Assembly (NCBI RefSeq): GCF_006542665.1
Contig: NZ_AP019735.1
Location: 434,001 to 498,000 of the forward strand
Source: Alistipes communis
GTDB taxonomy: Bacteria; Bacteroidota; Bacteroidia; Bacteroidales; Rikenellaceae
Direction of reading: 5' to 3'
DNA: 64,000 nucleotides
The notes beneath the pieces are model-generated. The model saw only the letters and a list, made by a program, of their open reading frames with translations, had not been told where the DNA came from and did not search any database. The position numbers and the translations under genes were made by a program. Positions 6,592 to 16,310 of the stretch are shown one piece after another. How positions within the stretch are numbered: position 1 is the first letter of the stretch; each line of letters starts with the position of its first letter.

Positions 6592-9420
6592 TTAATCCCA
6601 ACTGAAAGTGCGTATGATATTACGCAATCTGTCTAAAATCCTTGCCAACGCCTTTCTCGTTTTTATCAGGCCGAGATGCTTCTCTTTCAATGCTTTTTGT
6701 ATGATTTCTGGCTGCTCTTTTTGCAGGTAATCATATTCTTTAAGGAAGTGATTCAATACCGATGACGATATATCCTCTTCCTCAGCCAATGAGTTGACGG
6801 CATTTTCTCGCTCAACGGCAATATAGCGGTTCAACCGTTCTTCCAAATCGCTTGTACCGTCAACCTTGCCTCGCTGCATCATGAAGTTTTCCTTATCGTC
6901 ATCCACATTCTTTTGAATGAAGCCATCGATAAGTTTGGCTTTGCTGCGCATTTCAGCGTCCTTAATCATCGTGTCAATGATATTCTGACGGCGTTCCGCA
7001 TAATCGGCACTATATGGGTCAAGTTCTGCAATGAGTTCAAGGATATATGCCACATTGATAACGTCGCTATGCAAAAGCTCAAGGCAGAAATCCACATCGC
7101 CGAGGTCTCCATCATCCGAAGTATCTGTATTATCATCCGGTTTGGAAGACGGAGCTGGATCAACGAGTGCAAAAGTATCATGGATATCAAGATACTTACT
7201 CCTGAAATCCATAAACTGCTGTTCCGTCATGCCGAGATCATCAGCTTCTTCGCTATAATCCTCATATATTTGAATCTCTGCGTGTTTACGGATAATATCA
7301 CGAAATGCCAAAACAAACTCTTTCTTAGCCGTTTCGCTCTGCAAAAGGTCTATGCAGTTTGTGTCCGGGTATTTCTTCAGAAAATCGGATGCAAGTTCCT
7401 TGTATTCCTGTTTGATTTCTTCAAACGGAGGTCGCACTATTTCTTCCGGATTGTTGCTGTTACTGAATAATTTGATAGCAGCATCCACATTGCTCTTCAA
7501 ATCACGGAAACATACAATCTTTCCGAAGCGTTTCTTTTCGTTCAGCACACGGTTCGTCCGGCTAAATGCCTGCAACAAGCCGTGGTATTCCATGTTCTTA
7601 TCTACATAGAGCGTATTAAGTTTCTTGCTGTCAAAACCGGTAAGGAACATTCCGACAACAAGGCAAAGATCAAGCGGCTTCATATCGGCTCGCTTCTTTT
7701 TCATGCGCAGGTTGATGTCATCGTAATATGCACGGAAGTTCTCAGTCGTAAACGATGTGCCGAACATTTCGTTATAGTCATCCATGATGGCTTGCAGCTC
7801 ATCGACTTCGCCTGCACTGTCATTCAGATAAGAACCTGTACCCATTCCTGTCAGTTCATCATCCTGACTTCCATTGGCTGCATAGGTAAATACTGCACCT
7901 ATACGAATCTTAGGATTCAGTTCCTTGAATATCTTGTAATAACGGATAAGCATCGGCACTGACTGCACGGCAAACAGCGCATCGAACTCTCCGTCAAATG
8001 TTGACTTATTGAAATTATTAAGGATGAATTGGGCTATTTCCGTCATGCGATTGGTACTGCCGTTCTGCACCTCCTCACTGCCATGATAGTATTCCACAAG
8101 AAAACCGAGAACATTCTCATCAGCAATGGCATCCTTAATCAGATAGCGATGCAGGCAGTTGCCGAACACCTCTTTGGTCGTATGACCATCAACTGCATTC
8201 TCTGTAAATATTGGAGTTCCGGTAAATCCGAATATCTGGGCATTATCGAAGAATTGCATAATCTTCTTATGACTCTCCCCGAAATGGCTACGATGGCACT
8301 CATCGAATATCATCACGATACGAGAATGGCGTATCGAATCTATTTTGCTGCTATACCATGTCTTGCTTACGGCTGCATTGAGTTTCTGAATAGTGGTAAT
8401 GATAATCTTGGAGTTGCTATGCAGACGTTTTACCAACTCGTCCGTATTGTCCGTACCGTCAACGGCTCCCGGTTCAAAGGCTTCATATTCCGACTGTGTT
8501 TGTGTATCAAGGTCATGGCGGTCGACAACGAACATTACCTTATCTACATCATCTAACTCCGAAACGAGTTGCGCAGTTTTGAATGAAGTCAAAGTCTTTC
8601 CTGCCCCTGTTGTATGCCAAATATAACCGTTATCATTGGAGTTCTGCACTCGATCCAATATCTTTTCTACTGCATAGAACTGGTATGGGCGCAACACCAT
8701 CAAGCATTTATCACCTTCATGTAATACGATGTACTTTCCGATAATCTTACCGAGCGTACACTTTTCCAAGAAAAACACAGCAAACTTATCCAGTTCATTG
8801 AATGGCAGGTTTGCCGCATCCGTCCAGTTGAATGTAAATTTATATCCGCCATTGGGATTATTGGCGAAATAACGAGTGTTCACACCATTGGAGATGACAA
8901 ACAACTGAATATAATCGAACAACCCATGAAAGGATGTCTTATGATAGCGTTGAATCTGATTGTATGCCTGTTTGAGTTCTACTCCCCGACGTTTCAATTC
9001 AATCTGAACTAAAGGGAGACCATTGATAAGAATCGTCACATCATAGCGACACTTCTTTCGTCCCTCCACCGTAATTTGGCTCGAAACCTGAAATTCGTTC
9101 TGACACCATTGGGTACGATTAAGAAACTCTACCCAAATGCGCTGTCCGTTAGCCGTATCAAGAGGATATAGGTCGCGAAGCTTCTTTGCTTTTTCAAAGC
9201 GAGTACCACCTTCCAGATAGATTAATATCTTCTCGAACTCTTCATCCGTAAATGAGTTACGGCCAACTTCCGCCAGTTGTTTCTTGTTGTGAATTTCCAA
9301 CTGCCGCTTGAAATTGGCATAAAGATTATCTTCTTCGGTAATCTGAACATACTCGTAGTCCATTTGCCGAAGTGTGGCTATCAGTCCGGCTTCCAACGCC
9401 GCTTCGCTCTGTATTGACAT
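6592..9420 (-). CDS. hsdR: Type I restriction endonuclease subunit HsdR
   Basis: 942 residues. An N-terminal HSDR_N nuclease domain has a Asp...Glu-x-Lys site (YDVTILINGLPLVQIELKRR, near residue 125-142). A superfamily 2 translocase follows with Walker A HTTGAGKT near 268-276, the DECH motif (MIFDECHRSHFG) near 373, FTGTPIF, and motif VI QAFSRTNR. The C-terminal helical domain contacts the methylase core. The enzyme translocates DNA from unmethylated sites and cleaves at a distance. It is 25 bases downstream of the XRE gene and starts the structural part of the operon. Confidence 0.95.
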   Translation of the reverse strand: MSIQSEAALEAGLIATLRQMDYEYVQITEEDNLYANFKRQLEIHNKKQLAEVGRNSFTDEEFEKILIYLEGGTRFEKAKKLRDLYPLDTANGQRIWVEFLNRTQWCQNEFQVSSQITVEGRKKCRYDVTILINGLPLVQIELKRRGVELKQAYNQIQRYHKTSFHGLFDYIQLFVISNGVNTRYFANNPNGGYKFTFNWTDAANLPFNELDKFAVFFLEKCTLGKIIGKYIVLHEGDKCLMVLRPYQFYAVEKILDRVQNSNDNGYIWHTTGAGKTLTSFKTAQLVSELDDVDKVMFVVDRHDLDTQTQSEYEAFEPGAVDGTDNTDELVKRLHSNSKIIITTIQKLNAAVSKTWYSSKIDSIRHSRIVMIFDECHRSHFGESHKKIMQFFDNAQIFGFTGTPIFTENAVDGHTTKEVFGNCLHRYLIKDAIADENVLGFLVEYYHGSEEVQNGSTNRMTEIAQFILNNFNKSTFDGEFDALFAVQSVPMLIRYYKIFKELNPKIRIGAVFTYAANGSQDDELTGMGTGSYLNDSAGEVDELQAIMDDYNEMFGTSFTTENFRAYYDDINLRMKKKRADMKPLDLCLVVGMFLTGFDSKKLNTLYVDKNMEYHGLLQAFSRTNRVLNEKKRFGKIVCFRDLKSNVDAAIKLFSNSNNPEEIVRPPFEEIKQEYKELASDFLKKYPDTNCIDLLQSETAKKEFVLAFRDIIRKHAEIQIYEDYSEEADDLGMTEQQFMDFRSKYLDIHDTFALVDPAPSSKPDDNTDTSDDGDLGDVDFCLELLHSDVINVAYILELIAELDPYSADYAERRQNIIDTMIKDAEMRSKAKLIDGFIQKNVDDDKENFMMQRGKVDGTSDLEERLNRYIAVERENAVNSLAEEEDISSSVLNHFLKEYDYLQKEQPEIIQKALKEKHLGLIKTRKALARILDRLRNIIRTFSWD

Positions 9421-9445
9421 ATTCTTGCGCCCTGTTATGGTGTTA

Positions 9446-9736
9446 TTACTTATCTATTCCGGCTTGCAGTATTCTGATGCCTAATGCATTTTCTATCTTG
9501 CACAAGGTTTCTAATGACAGATTCTCGCGACCTTTCAGCACCTTGGAGACATATTGCTGAGTGCAATTCATCTTCTCGGCCAACGCTCGTTGTGTCATAC
9601 CAAGTTCCTCCATTCGGTTTGACATAGTTGCAGCGATAGCTTGCGAATGACACATCCACTTTTCGTCTTTATTCTCCTCCGTTCCTTCAACCAATCCTAA
9701 AACCGTGTCTATCTGTTTTTCAGCCATTGTATACAT
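9446..9736 (-). CDS. XRE-family helix-turn-helix regulator
   Basis: About 96 residues. An acidic N-terminal stretch is followed by a Cro/cI-type HTH (MEELGMTQRALAEKMNCTQQ, then VSKVLKGRENLSLETLCKIE). A TTG at 9739 could extend it by one codon, and the ATG at 9727 would give a shorter form; the ATG at 9736 is chosen. It is the first gene of the R-M operon and lies just below a perfect 10-bp palindrome overlapping the promoter. That suggests autoregulation and control of restriction expression, as done by C proteins of other R-M systems. It could instead be a HigA-type antitoxin, but no toxin partner is visible. Confidence 0.85.
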   Translation of the reverse strand: MYTMAEKQIDTVLGLVEGTEENKDEKWMCHSQAIAATMSNRMEELGMTQRALAEKMNCTQQYVSKVLKGRENLSLETLCKIENALGIRILQAGIDK

Positions 9737-9743
9737 CAAAAAA

Positions 9744-9773
9744 TACCTTTGCCTTACTCTGTAGGCAAAGGTA
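9744..9773 (-). promoter_or_regulatory. Promoter with overlapping palindromic operator of the R-M operon
   Basis: Perfect 10-bp arms (TACCTTTGCC at 9744-9753, GGCAAAGGTA at 9764-9773) with a 10-base spacer. On the minus strand the upstream arm supplies a Bacteroidetes -7 box, TACCTTTG (9773 to 9766), with a TTG about 21 bases further upstream. The other arm gives the same box facing the other way. Transcription would begin about 20-25 bases before the XRE start codon. Confidence 0.6.
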
Positions 9774-9840
9774 GTATAAATAATCGAGATGACACAACTT
9801 TCAGGTTGTTGATTGATTTTTTTTTGAGCAAAGAATATTC

Positions 9841-10902
9841 CTATTTAATTGCTGTTATCCTTAAATCATATCTACGGCTACCAGCATCAAGAGCAACATC
9901 ATACTCTTTCAGTCCTTTTTCAACTGCAATCAGATGTAATTCATCCTTATCCTTTGGGATTATATCTGGACCATAATAAATTGCATTCAAACATCCGACA
10001 TCTGGAATTGATGCATAATTATTCTCATCCTCTAAGTTATAATACAGCATTCTCCATTCATGTTCATGTTCGTATTCTTTTTGGTCCTTATAAAGATAAG
10101 ATCGATACCAATATAATTGATTGACTGATATCATGGAAGACAAAAAGTTCAACCAATTTTTATCTCCAACTTGCTTAAAATACTCGTAAGTATGAATATT
10201 TCCCTCATCCAATGTAACGTCAGGTCTTAATTCAGTATAAATCACAGGAAAGAGATTTACATCCATTCCCAATGAGTTATATTTAAAAATACATTTTCTA
10301 AGATCGTATTCTAATGCAAATCCCTTATACCCATCAGCATATCTATCCCACATATATTTTGACTGTACACTTTCTGTAAAACATGCTATTTTTGCACTAT
10401 TTCTCGGATTTCTAAAACGCGACTCTTGCTTTTTTATCGCAGACCCAATGTTGTTACAAAAATCCATATATTCATCTGTCAATATTTTATCTATAATTTG
10501 TTCATCCGTATATCCACACTCTCTGTAGTAACATATTTGCGTTGCCTTTTCTGCCCTTATATCAGAGGATTTCTGGGTTATATGCGACAATGTTATGCGC
10601 AATGCATCCTTTAATGCCTTTTTTAAATCTTCGCGAATTTTGTCTTGATCTATATATAAATATGAATCATACTTATCCGGAAACATTCCTGCATGGCATA
10701 ATGAAATAGTTCCGGATTTTAATGATTCAATAGTATAACCTTTATCGTCTATTTTACGATATCTAAAAAGTTTTTCTGGAATATTAGGAAGTATCAATTT
10801 GTAAATATTACTCCATACATCTGAAGTTGCAGCTTTATCTATATTGAACGGAATATAGGATTGCTCTATAATTTCCTGAAATTGTTTTCTAAAATCTAGC
10901 AT
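9841..10902 (-). CDS. DUF2971 family protein
   Basis: 353 residues, no signal peptide or membrane segment. The family pattern is visible: LFRYRKIDDKGYTIESL near residue 45, a substrate-like block ending CFTESVQSKYMWDRYADGYK near 173-192, then GFALEYD and a C-terminal EHEWRMLYY block. DUF2971 proteins are scattered in accessory and defence islands; their biochemical function is not established. It stands alone between the R-M operon and the gene remnants at 10.9-11.4 kb, on the same strand. Confidence 0.75.
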   Translation of the reverse strand: MLDFRKQFQEIIEQSYIPFNIDKAATSDVWSNIYKLILPNIPEKLFRYRKIDDKGYTIESLKSGTISLCHAGMFPDKYDSYLYIDQDKIREDLKKALKDALRITLSHITQKSSDIRAEKATQICYYRECGYTDEQIIDKILTDEYMDFCNNIGSAIKKQESRFRNPRNSAKIACFTESVQSKYMWDRYADGYKGFALEYDLRKCIFKYNSLGMDVNLFPVIYTELRPDVTLDEGNIHTYEYFKQVGDKNWLNFLSSMISVNQLYWYRSYLYKDQKEYEHEHEWRMLYYNLEDENNYASIPDVGCLNAIYYGPDIIPKDKDELHLIAVEKGLKEYDVALDAGSRRYDLRITAIK

Positions 10903-10929
10903 CTTTAAGTCGTGAATTGTTATATCCTT

Positions 10930-11200
10930 TTATTTCATTAACTCAATAACATCTTCTGGCAACATTGCATTCCCAGCATCATCTTTCAGAGCACTCTTAA
11001 GAAACAGCACCGGAACGATGGTGTAGTTCTTGATAAATAGTAACAAATTAGCTTTACGGAGAAGTTCGCCTGTCAGTTGTTTGCCATTCTCTTGGGTTGT
11101 CCATTTGCATTCGTCAACCAGCAGATACTTTTTATCGAGCGATTCTGCCATCACATCAAATTCAACTTGTTCCGGCTTCTTGTCCTCATTGAGACATGGG
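10930..11200 (-). pseudogene. Remnant of a DUF234-type ATPase (3' end only)
   Basis: The C-terminal ~90 codons of an archaeal-ATPase/DUF234 protein: CLNEDKKPEQVEFDVMAES, then KKYLLVDECKWTT and TGELLRKANLL. The frame reads upstream of the GTG at 11154 to about 11200, where it meets the frame of the next gene out of phase. The nucleotide-binding domain is missing. The junction near 11200 looks like a deletion that fused two unrelated genes. Confidence 0.65.
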
Positions 11201-11375
11201 TAGCGCCTTGGTTATCGGCATTATGAAGTAACTCATACACAAAATGTGCTTTGTCTTTATAAAGATTCTGGGCGATTTCCAATGCTCCACGATACATAGG
11301 ATTCTTGAAGATTGTCCAAGCCTCCCGACCTTGTTTACTGAGTACCTTGAAATATAATTCCTCCTCCTGATTCAT
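11190..11375 (-). pseudogene. Truncated sacsin/Hsp90-like ATPase gene (5' end only)
   Basis: The first ~58 residues match the start of a sacsin-like GHKL ATPase: ALEIAQNLYKDKAHFVYELL followed by HNADNQGATHVS, where the Asn is the expected ATP/Mg ligand of the N box. After GATHVS the frame runs into unrelated sequence and stops. Its ATG overlaps the stop codon of the helicase gene upstream (ATGA), so the two were once translationally coupled. No product with ATPase activity is expected. Confidence 0.65.
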
Positions 11376-14300
11376 AACTGCTCCTTGATTTTTCTGATGA
11401 CGTCTTCCACCTCTTCGGTCATTATTGCACCATTTTCATGATCGCAAGTCGTGAAAAGATTTTCTCCGAGGGTATAACCTATTTCCTCGTAGAATTTTAG
11501 TTTACGCTCCCATGAAGCCTTGTATTCCGGAACGACAAGCATTCCCAGATGTTCCCAGATGATTCTATCACCCCATGGGGTTTCAAAGGAAAAGTCGGGA
11601 ATGCATCGGTGGCCATTTTCTTCCAGTAGTTGCTCGTACTCAAATTCCACCCCAGCATTTACCAATTGGTTTACAATTACAACTTCTGACTTGCTACGCA
11701 CAAACAGACCTTTCTTGGCTGTTCCATGAATCAGGCCCTCAACATAAGGAATATTAAGACGTTCGGCTCGAACGGAATAGTCAAATAGATTGGTATTTCG
11801 TCGTGCGAGCACTGAGGCTTGTGGTTTAGTAAATTCTCTCAACCAACCAATAGAATCTTGAACAAGCAGGACTACACGCTTCTTTGCTCTGGTAAGAGCT
11901 GTATATATCAACTCACGACTTAAAATGCGGCCGGTTTTGGGCAATACCACAAAAACCGTATCAAAATCGCTGCCCTGGCTTTTATGGATTGTAATAGCGT
12001 ATGCAAGCTCAATAGCAGCATCCTGGTCTTCCCCTTTATCTCCCCTGAAGCCGAAGGTTTCATGAGGTATGCCAACATACATAACATTGATATGTCCTTT
12101 ATTTATAGACTTAACAAAGCCTATCTGGCCATTGGAGAGAGGATATTTTTCTTTTGATGGATAGGATTCTCGTAATATATTTTGAAGTTGAATGACTTTA
12201 TCATTCTTATATATCTTCTGGGTTCCGATTTCCTGATAATCCCCTTTGCGATTGATATTATTTCCAACCCATGACTGAAGATAGGAATTCAGTTGATATG
12301 TACCCCATGCGAGATTTATTACTGGAGCAAGAATCTGAAGATTTTCGAGCGCTGCCGGATCTGACTCAAGCGATTTTAAGTCGTCAATACCTATTTTTTG
12401 CTTCAAGGATTCTGGCAGTTCGACATCGGAACAAGCGAGTTCCTTGCAAATTGCATCCCTAAGGATTTGAGGCAGATCCTTTTCATCGTTCCAGTAATAA
12501 ACTGAAAGATCGCCTTTGAGATTCTTGCTTTCGATTTTCCAAAATATTTCATCGGCAAATTTCTCCGGTTTGTTTCCACTGAACCAAGAGGCCAAAGTCA
12601 AGACATCTGAATCTCCACTGGCTATTGTGCGCACAACGGTGCGGAGATAGGTAATGGCAGATTTCAGATTGGCGTCCGCGTCATCACAATTAAGATAATG
12701 GCATAAATCCGAGAAAGCCCTGCCCGGACCTATCGGAGGTAGCTGATAGGGGTCTCCGATAAGTATTATTCGGTTTATGAACTTCAGGTCAAGCGACATA
12801 ATAAGCGCATGAAACGTGTCGGTAGTTAGCATCGAACATTCATCAATGATTATATTCTTAGCACGTGAGTATTTGCGCGAGTCTTCAGTTAGACGCGGTT
12901 TCATGTTTTCAAAATCGAAGGCGCCGAGACTGGCAAGAAACTGAGCTACGGTTTTTGAACTCACATTTTCGGCCATATTACTGAGCCTTACTCTCGCCTT
13001 TCCAGTGGGAGCCAGCAGCAGAACGCCTTCTGCTTTTATCTTGTCAGAACAGAGAAAGGATCTCACTACGGTAGTCTTACCGGTACCTGCGCCTCCCGTG
13101 AGAACTGAAAGGCGCTTTTTGTCCATCATTTCAAGAGCTTTGGCCTGCTGTTCAGTAGCCTGTTGACTGCGCTCGTTTGTAGGATCATAATTCTTGTCTG
13201 ACATAGCGAGGGATAGCCAGTCCTCACCGGTAGGCTTCTTAACATCTCTCTTTGCTCTTTCTCGTAGCACTTTCCGAAGAAACTCCTCCATTTGATAATA
13301 TTCCTTGAGTTGGATAGCAGTAGGGTTCTCATCAGGAACATAATCGAAGGATACTTCAAAAAACTGGCGATGTGTGAGAAGTATGTTTTTCGGGAGGCGA
13401 GCTTTGTCTTCTTCCGTCATTATGTCGCGCAGATAGTCCTCCATCTCTTTTATTGACACAAGGGTATCACCATCTGTTAGAACGGAATAAAGCCTTTCAA
13501 CGACTAATGATCTAAGGCGTCGAGTATCCAAAATGGACTCCGCTGCGAACGGAGGCACTGGAACATTATCACCCTGAATTGTTGGGTCGGGGAAGGCTCC
13601 AAGATCAATTGTACGCGTTGAAACTTTCTCTATAAAATTCCGAGCGCACCATTCGCTAATGAGGTATGGATTGCTTAGTATATCAGACTCTACATCATCT
13701 ATAAAATGCTCAATAACATCGGATTCAAGTTCAAATCTGGATAAAGTGATAAGACGCTCACGTACATTACTTGTTTGGCCCTCCCAACTTATTCGATACG
13801 TAGGAAGAGACGAGTTGTAAACAGCACTATCAACTTTGATTTCCTTATTTAGCAACTTTTCAAAATGCCCCCAGGGATTGTCTTTCGGTCCACATCCTTT
13901 TTTTCGCAGGTCGCTTTCAATCAGATTGCCATAATCTATTCCCAGCGCTTTAAGTGCTGAAGCGAATGAAGGGAAGGGAGTGATTTGTTTCTTGACATGC
14001 TCAATACGGGCATCAATCCACCTGAGTTGACATTGCCATCCCTCGATTGAGCCAGCCAAGCCATGTCGAATTACTGCCTCCAACGAACGCCGAGCAGCTT
14101 CAAGAATCAATAGCATTGAATGATTGCTTATAAAATCACAACCATATGATAGTTCATCAAATATCTTTCCGCTACTGTCAAATTTATCCAGCGATAATTT
14201 GATCTCATCAAGAGCCTGTATCTTTGACAGACCCTTCCCTTGGAATATATTCTCATCCAACTCCAGATATTCTTTATAGGGGAGAATGAAGCCGCGAGAT

Positions 14301-14968
14301 TCTTTCAGGTCTGGGCGAATGGAATGAGAGAACATTATCTCCCATAAGGGATATGTATAATCGGCAGTTGTTTCGTAGTCTTGAACACCACAATTTTTTA
14401 CTATATCCCCCATTCCCACAATCATTCGTAAACCTTCATCGTCAATCGGATTGCCTTTCTTACAATAAAAGACGCATATCGATTCCTCGGTTATCTCTGA
14501 GCTGAACCATTTAAGCACATCATACAATCGCTCAGGATTATAAACCCAAGCCGAACCGAAAGGTGCACTTTCGGCAGGGCGAAATTCAGGATGCTCCTTG
14601 CTAAGGTCTTTCTGTGCATCCATATTCAAGTAACGGAATGGTATTCCAAGAGCTGAATAAGCTGGTATCATTACTTTTGTAGGTAATAACTTAGAATGTG
14701 GATTGTCTGAATTCCAAGCATATATGTGAATAAATTCACGCTCATAAGCCTTGTAATTCATGAATCCCCCATTCTCTCCAGCACAAGCAGGACGTTCTTT
14801 TGTAGTTAATTTAGACCAGTCGATTCCACACGACAACTGCTCACAATCTACTTTTGAGTTGACAATATTAGGTAGTTGTTTACAGAATGTATTACAACGA
14901 GGATTTGCACATACATGCGAATTCCAACCATTGTCGTGCCAAGGTACTCGAACAGATATATGTTTCAT
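11372..14968 (-). CDS. RecD-like superfamily 1 helicase with C-terminal nuclease-like domain
   Basis: 1198 residues. The N-terminal ~600 residues are of unknown family and open with a Cys-rich patch (VCANPRCNTFC, DCEQLSCG, PACAGENGG). An SF1B helicase core follows: Walker A GGAGTGKTT near 620, Walker B IIDECSML near 705, GDPYQLPPIG, and the C-terminal helicase motif ITIHKSQGSDFDTV near 990 with LIYTALTRAKKRV. At about 1095-1140, SEVVIVNQLVNAGVEFEYEQ followed by IPDFSF and IIWEHLG resembles a PD-(D/E)XK-type nuclease. It overlaps the start of a sacsin-like gene, now truncated. An anti-phage helicase-nuclease is likely from structure and neighbourhood; no named system is claimed. Confidence 0.8.
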   Translation of the reverse strand: MKHISVRVPWHDNGWNSHVCANPRCNTFCKQLPNIVNSKVDCEQLSCGIDWSKLTTKERPACAGENGGFMNYKAYEREFIHIYAWNSDNPHSKLLPTKVMIPAYSALGIPFRYLNMDAQKDLSKEHPEFRPAESAPFGSAWVYNPERLYDVLKWFSSEITEESICVFYCKKGNPIDDEGLRMIVGMGDIVKNCGVQDYETTADYTYPLWEIMFSHSIRPDLKESRGFILPYKEYLELDENIFQGKGLSKIQALDEIKLSLDKFDSSGKIFDELSYGCDFISNHSMLLILEAARRSLEAVIRHGLAGSIEGWQCQLRWIDARIEHVKKQITPFPSFASALKALGIDYGNLIESDLRKKGCGPKDNPWGHFEKLLNKEIKVDSAVYNSSLPTYRISWEGQTSNVRERLITLSRFELESDVIEHFIDDVESDILSNPYLISEWCARNFIEKVSTRTIDLGAFPDPTIQGDNVPVPPFAAESILDTRRLRSLVVERLYSVLTDGDTLVSIKEMEDYLRDIMTEEDKARLPKNILLTHRQFFEVSFDYVPDENPTAIQLKEYYQMEEFLRKVLRERAKRDVKKPTGEDWLSLAMSDKNYDPTNERSQQATEQQAKALEMMDKKRLSVLTGGAGTGKTTVVRSFLCSDKIKAEGVLLLAPTGKARVRLSNMAENVSSKTVAQFLASLGAFDFENMKPRLTEDSRKYSRAKNIIIDECSMLTTDTFHALIMSLDLKFINRIILIGDPYQLPPIGPGRAFSDLCHYLNCDDADANLKSAITYLRTVVRTIASGDSDVLTLASWFSGNKPEKFADEIFWKIESKNLKGDLSVYYWNDEKDLPQILRDAICKELACSDVELPESLKQKIGIDDLKSLESDPAALENLQILAPVINLAWGTYQLNSYLQSWVGNNINRKGDYQEIGTQKIYKNDKVIQLQNILRESYPSKEKYPLSNGQIGFVKSINKGHINVMYVGIPHETFGFRGDKGEDQDAAIELAYAITIHKSQGSDFDTVFVVLPKTGRILSRELIYTALTRAKKRVVLLVQDSIGWLREFTKPQASVLARRNTNLFDYSVRAERLNIPYVEGLIHGTAKKGLFVRSKSEVVIVNQLVNAGVEFEYEQLLEENGHRCIPDFSFETPWGDRIIWEHLGMLVVPEYKASWERKLKFYEEIGYTLGENLFTTCDHENGAIMTEEVEDVIRKIKEQL

Positions 14969-15044
14969 TTTTTTAATCTTTTTACAATGTTAAATTATTG
15001 TTATACAAAATCATTATTACAATTATAAACTCATCTAACTGAAA

Positions 15045-16307
15045 CTACTCCATCTTACATCGCTCATCCAACACTCCGGCAAACATATCCATCTCTCTCT
15101 TGGAAATCCCCAATCGTGTTGCCAATTCTCGCCATCCTTTTATAGCTTCAGTTACCTCAACAACAATCTTTTCTGCTGTTGTACGGTTTAGCATATAGTC
15201 TTCGCAAGCATCCAGCAAAATACCCAGTTCTGCCTTATTGGAGGTTGATGAGACAAGCAGACTCTGATACTCATTCAAAGTAGGGTTCATGTCATATGCA
15301 GGAGAAAGCGTCCAACCTTTTGCAGTCAAAAGAAAACCATGATTACGGAAATGATCATCGCTATTACCAATGCAGATATTGAAAGCCACACGGCGATAGA
15401 GTTCCTGCAGATTCTCTTCCACATTCGTGCAGTTCTGGATTATGAAATCGACTATATCCAGATAACCATGCCCTGTAGTTGCATTGTCACCGTCATTGAG
15501 TCCCAATAAAGTCATTGCAGAAGCAAAGTGAATCCGTTTCCCCTCTTGGGTTCTGTCGAAGCGTTGAGAAAGCAACGTGTGATATTTCTTTCCGGTTGCC
15601 AGCACTTTGGTCTTTGCGGCATTTATACCGGCTTTTGCAGCAAGAAGGTGACTGAAATGCTCCCAAAGTCCGGCATCATAATCATCCTTGCGAGAAGGGA
15701 ACTTGGCTATATAAAGCGTTTTATCCGTGTCTATCACACTGGCTTTAGGTCTTGCACCTCCCAATGAAGAACCGGGCTGCACGAGTTGGGCAACCCATTT
15801 CCTGTCAGGCAGGACATTCCCCTCTTCACTTTTCTCAATTTCCGCACTGGCCGCAATCAACTCCCTTATATCCGCCAGAGGTGGGATTTTCAACAACTCA
15901 CTTACATTTATAAATCCTCCGTCTTTTAACTCCTTGAAACGGAAAGCACCCATTCGGGAAAAGTCATCGATACTAGTCAAAAAATCGAAAGAAGATAGTC
16001 TCCGTACCGGTCGCCCCTCTTCCATCGCAGCAATCTGCTCACGTCGCAACAACAGCGTTCGTCCCCAACGATCCGGCAAAGCATCCGAGAAACATCCGAA
16101 TATATCTTTCTCCGGTTGCGTATATTGCTGTCCCGGATAATTATTGAGGTCATCACTCAGAAATAAATCTCCGTGTTTCTTCAGCCATTCATCGCTGAAG
16201 GTAAAGCAATAGCTGTCCGAGCCACGAAGAGATTCATAGCCTAACTCGCCAACGAGTTCTGTCTCGTTGAGCCAGTCAAAATCGGCATAAACATATAACA
16301 TCTTCAT
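15045..16307 (-). CDS. hipA: HipA-family serine/threonine kinase toxin
   Basis: 420 residues. The HipA fold is shown by SSLGGARPKASV (nucleotide-binding loop region, near 181), the catalytic-loop motif NSDDHFRNHGF near 316, and the Mg-binding LSPAYDMNP near 338. Characterised members phosphorylate aminoacyl-tRNA synthetases and halt growth; others act in phage defence. The gene starts 3 bases after its HTH partner, the usual HipBA order. All key motifs are present, so it should be active. Confidence 0.9.
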   Translation of the reverse strand: MKMLYVYADFDWLNETELVGELGYESLRGSDSYCFTFSDEWLKKHGDLFLSDDLNNYPGQQYTQPEKDIFGCFSDALPDRWGRTLLLRREQIAAMEEGRPVRRLSSFDFLTSIDDFSRMGAFRFKELKDGGFINVSELLKIPPLADIRELIAASAEIEKSEEGNVLPDRKWVAQLVQPGSSLGGARPKASVIDTDKTLYIAKFPSRKDDYDAGLWEHFSHLLAAKAGINAAKTKVLATGKKYHTLLSQRFDRTQEGKRIHFASAMTLLGLNDGDNATTGHGYLDIVDFIIQNCTNVEENLQELYRRVAFNICIGNSDDHFRNHGFLLTAKGWTLSPAYDMNPTLNEYQSLLVSSTSNKAELGILLDACEDYMLNRTTAEKIVVEVTEAIKGWRELATRLGISKREMDMFAGVLDERCKME

Positions 16308-16310
16308 CGT

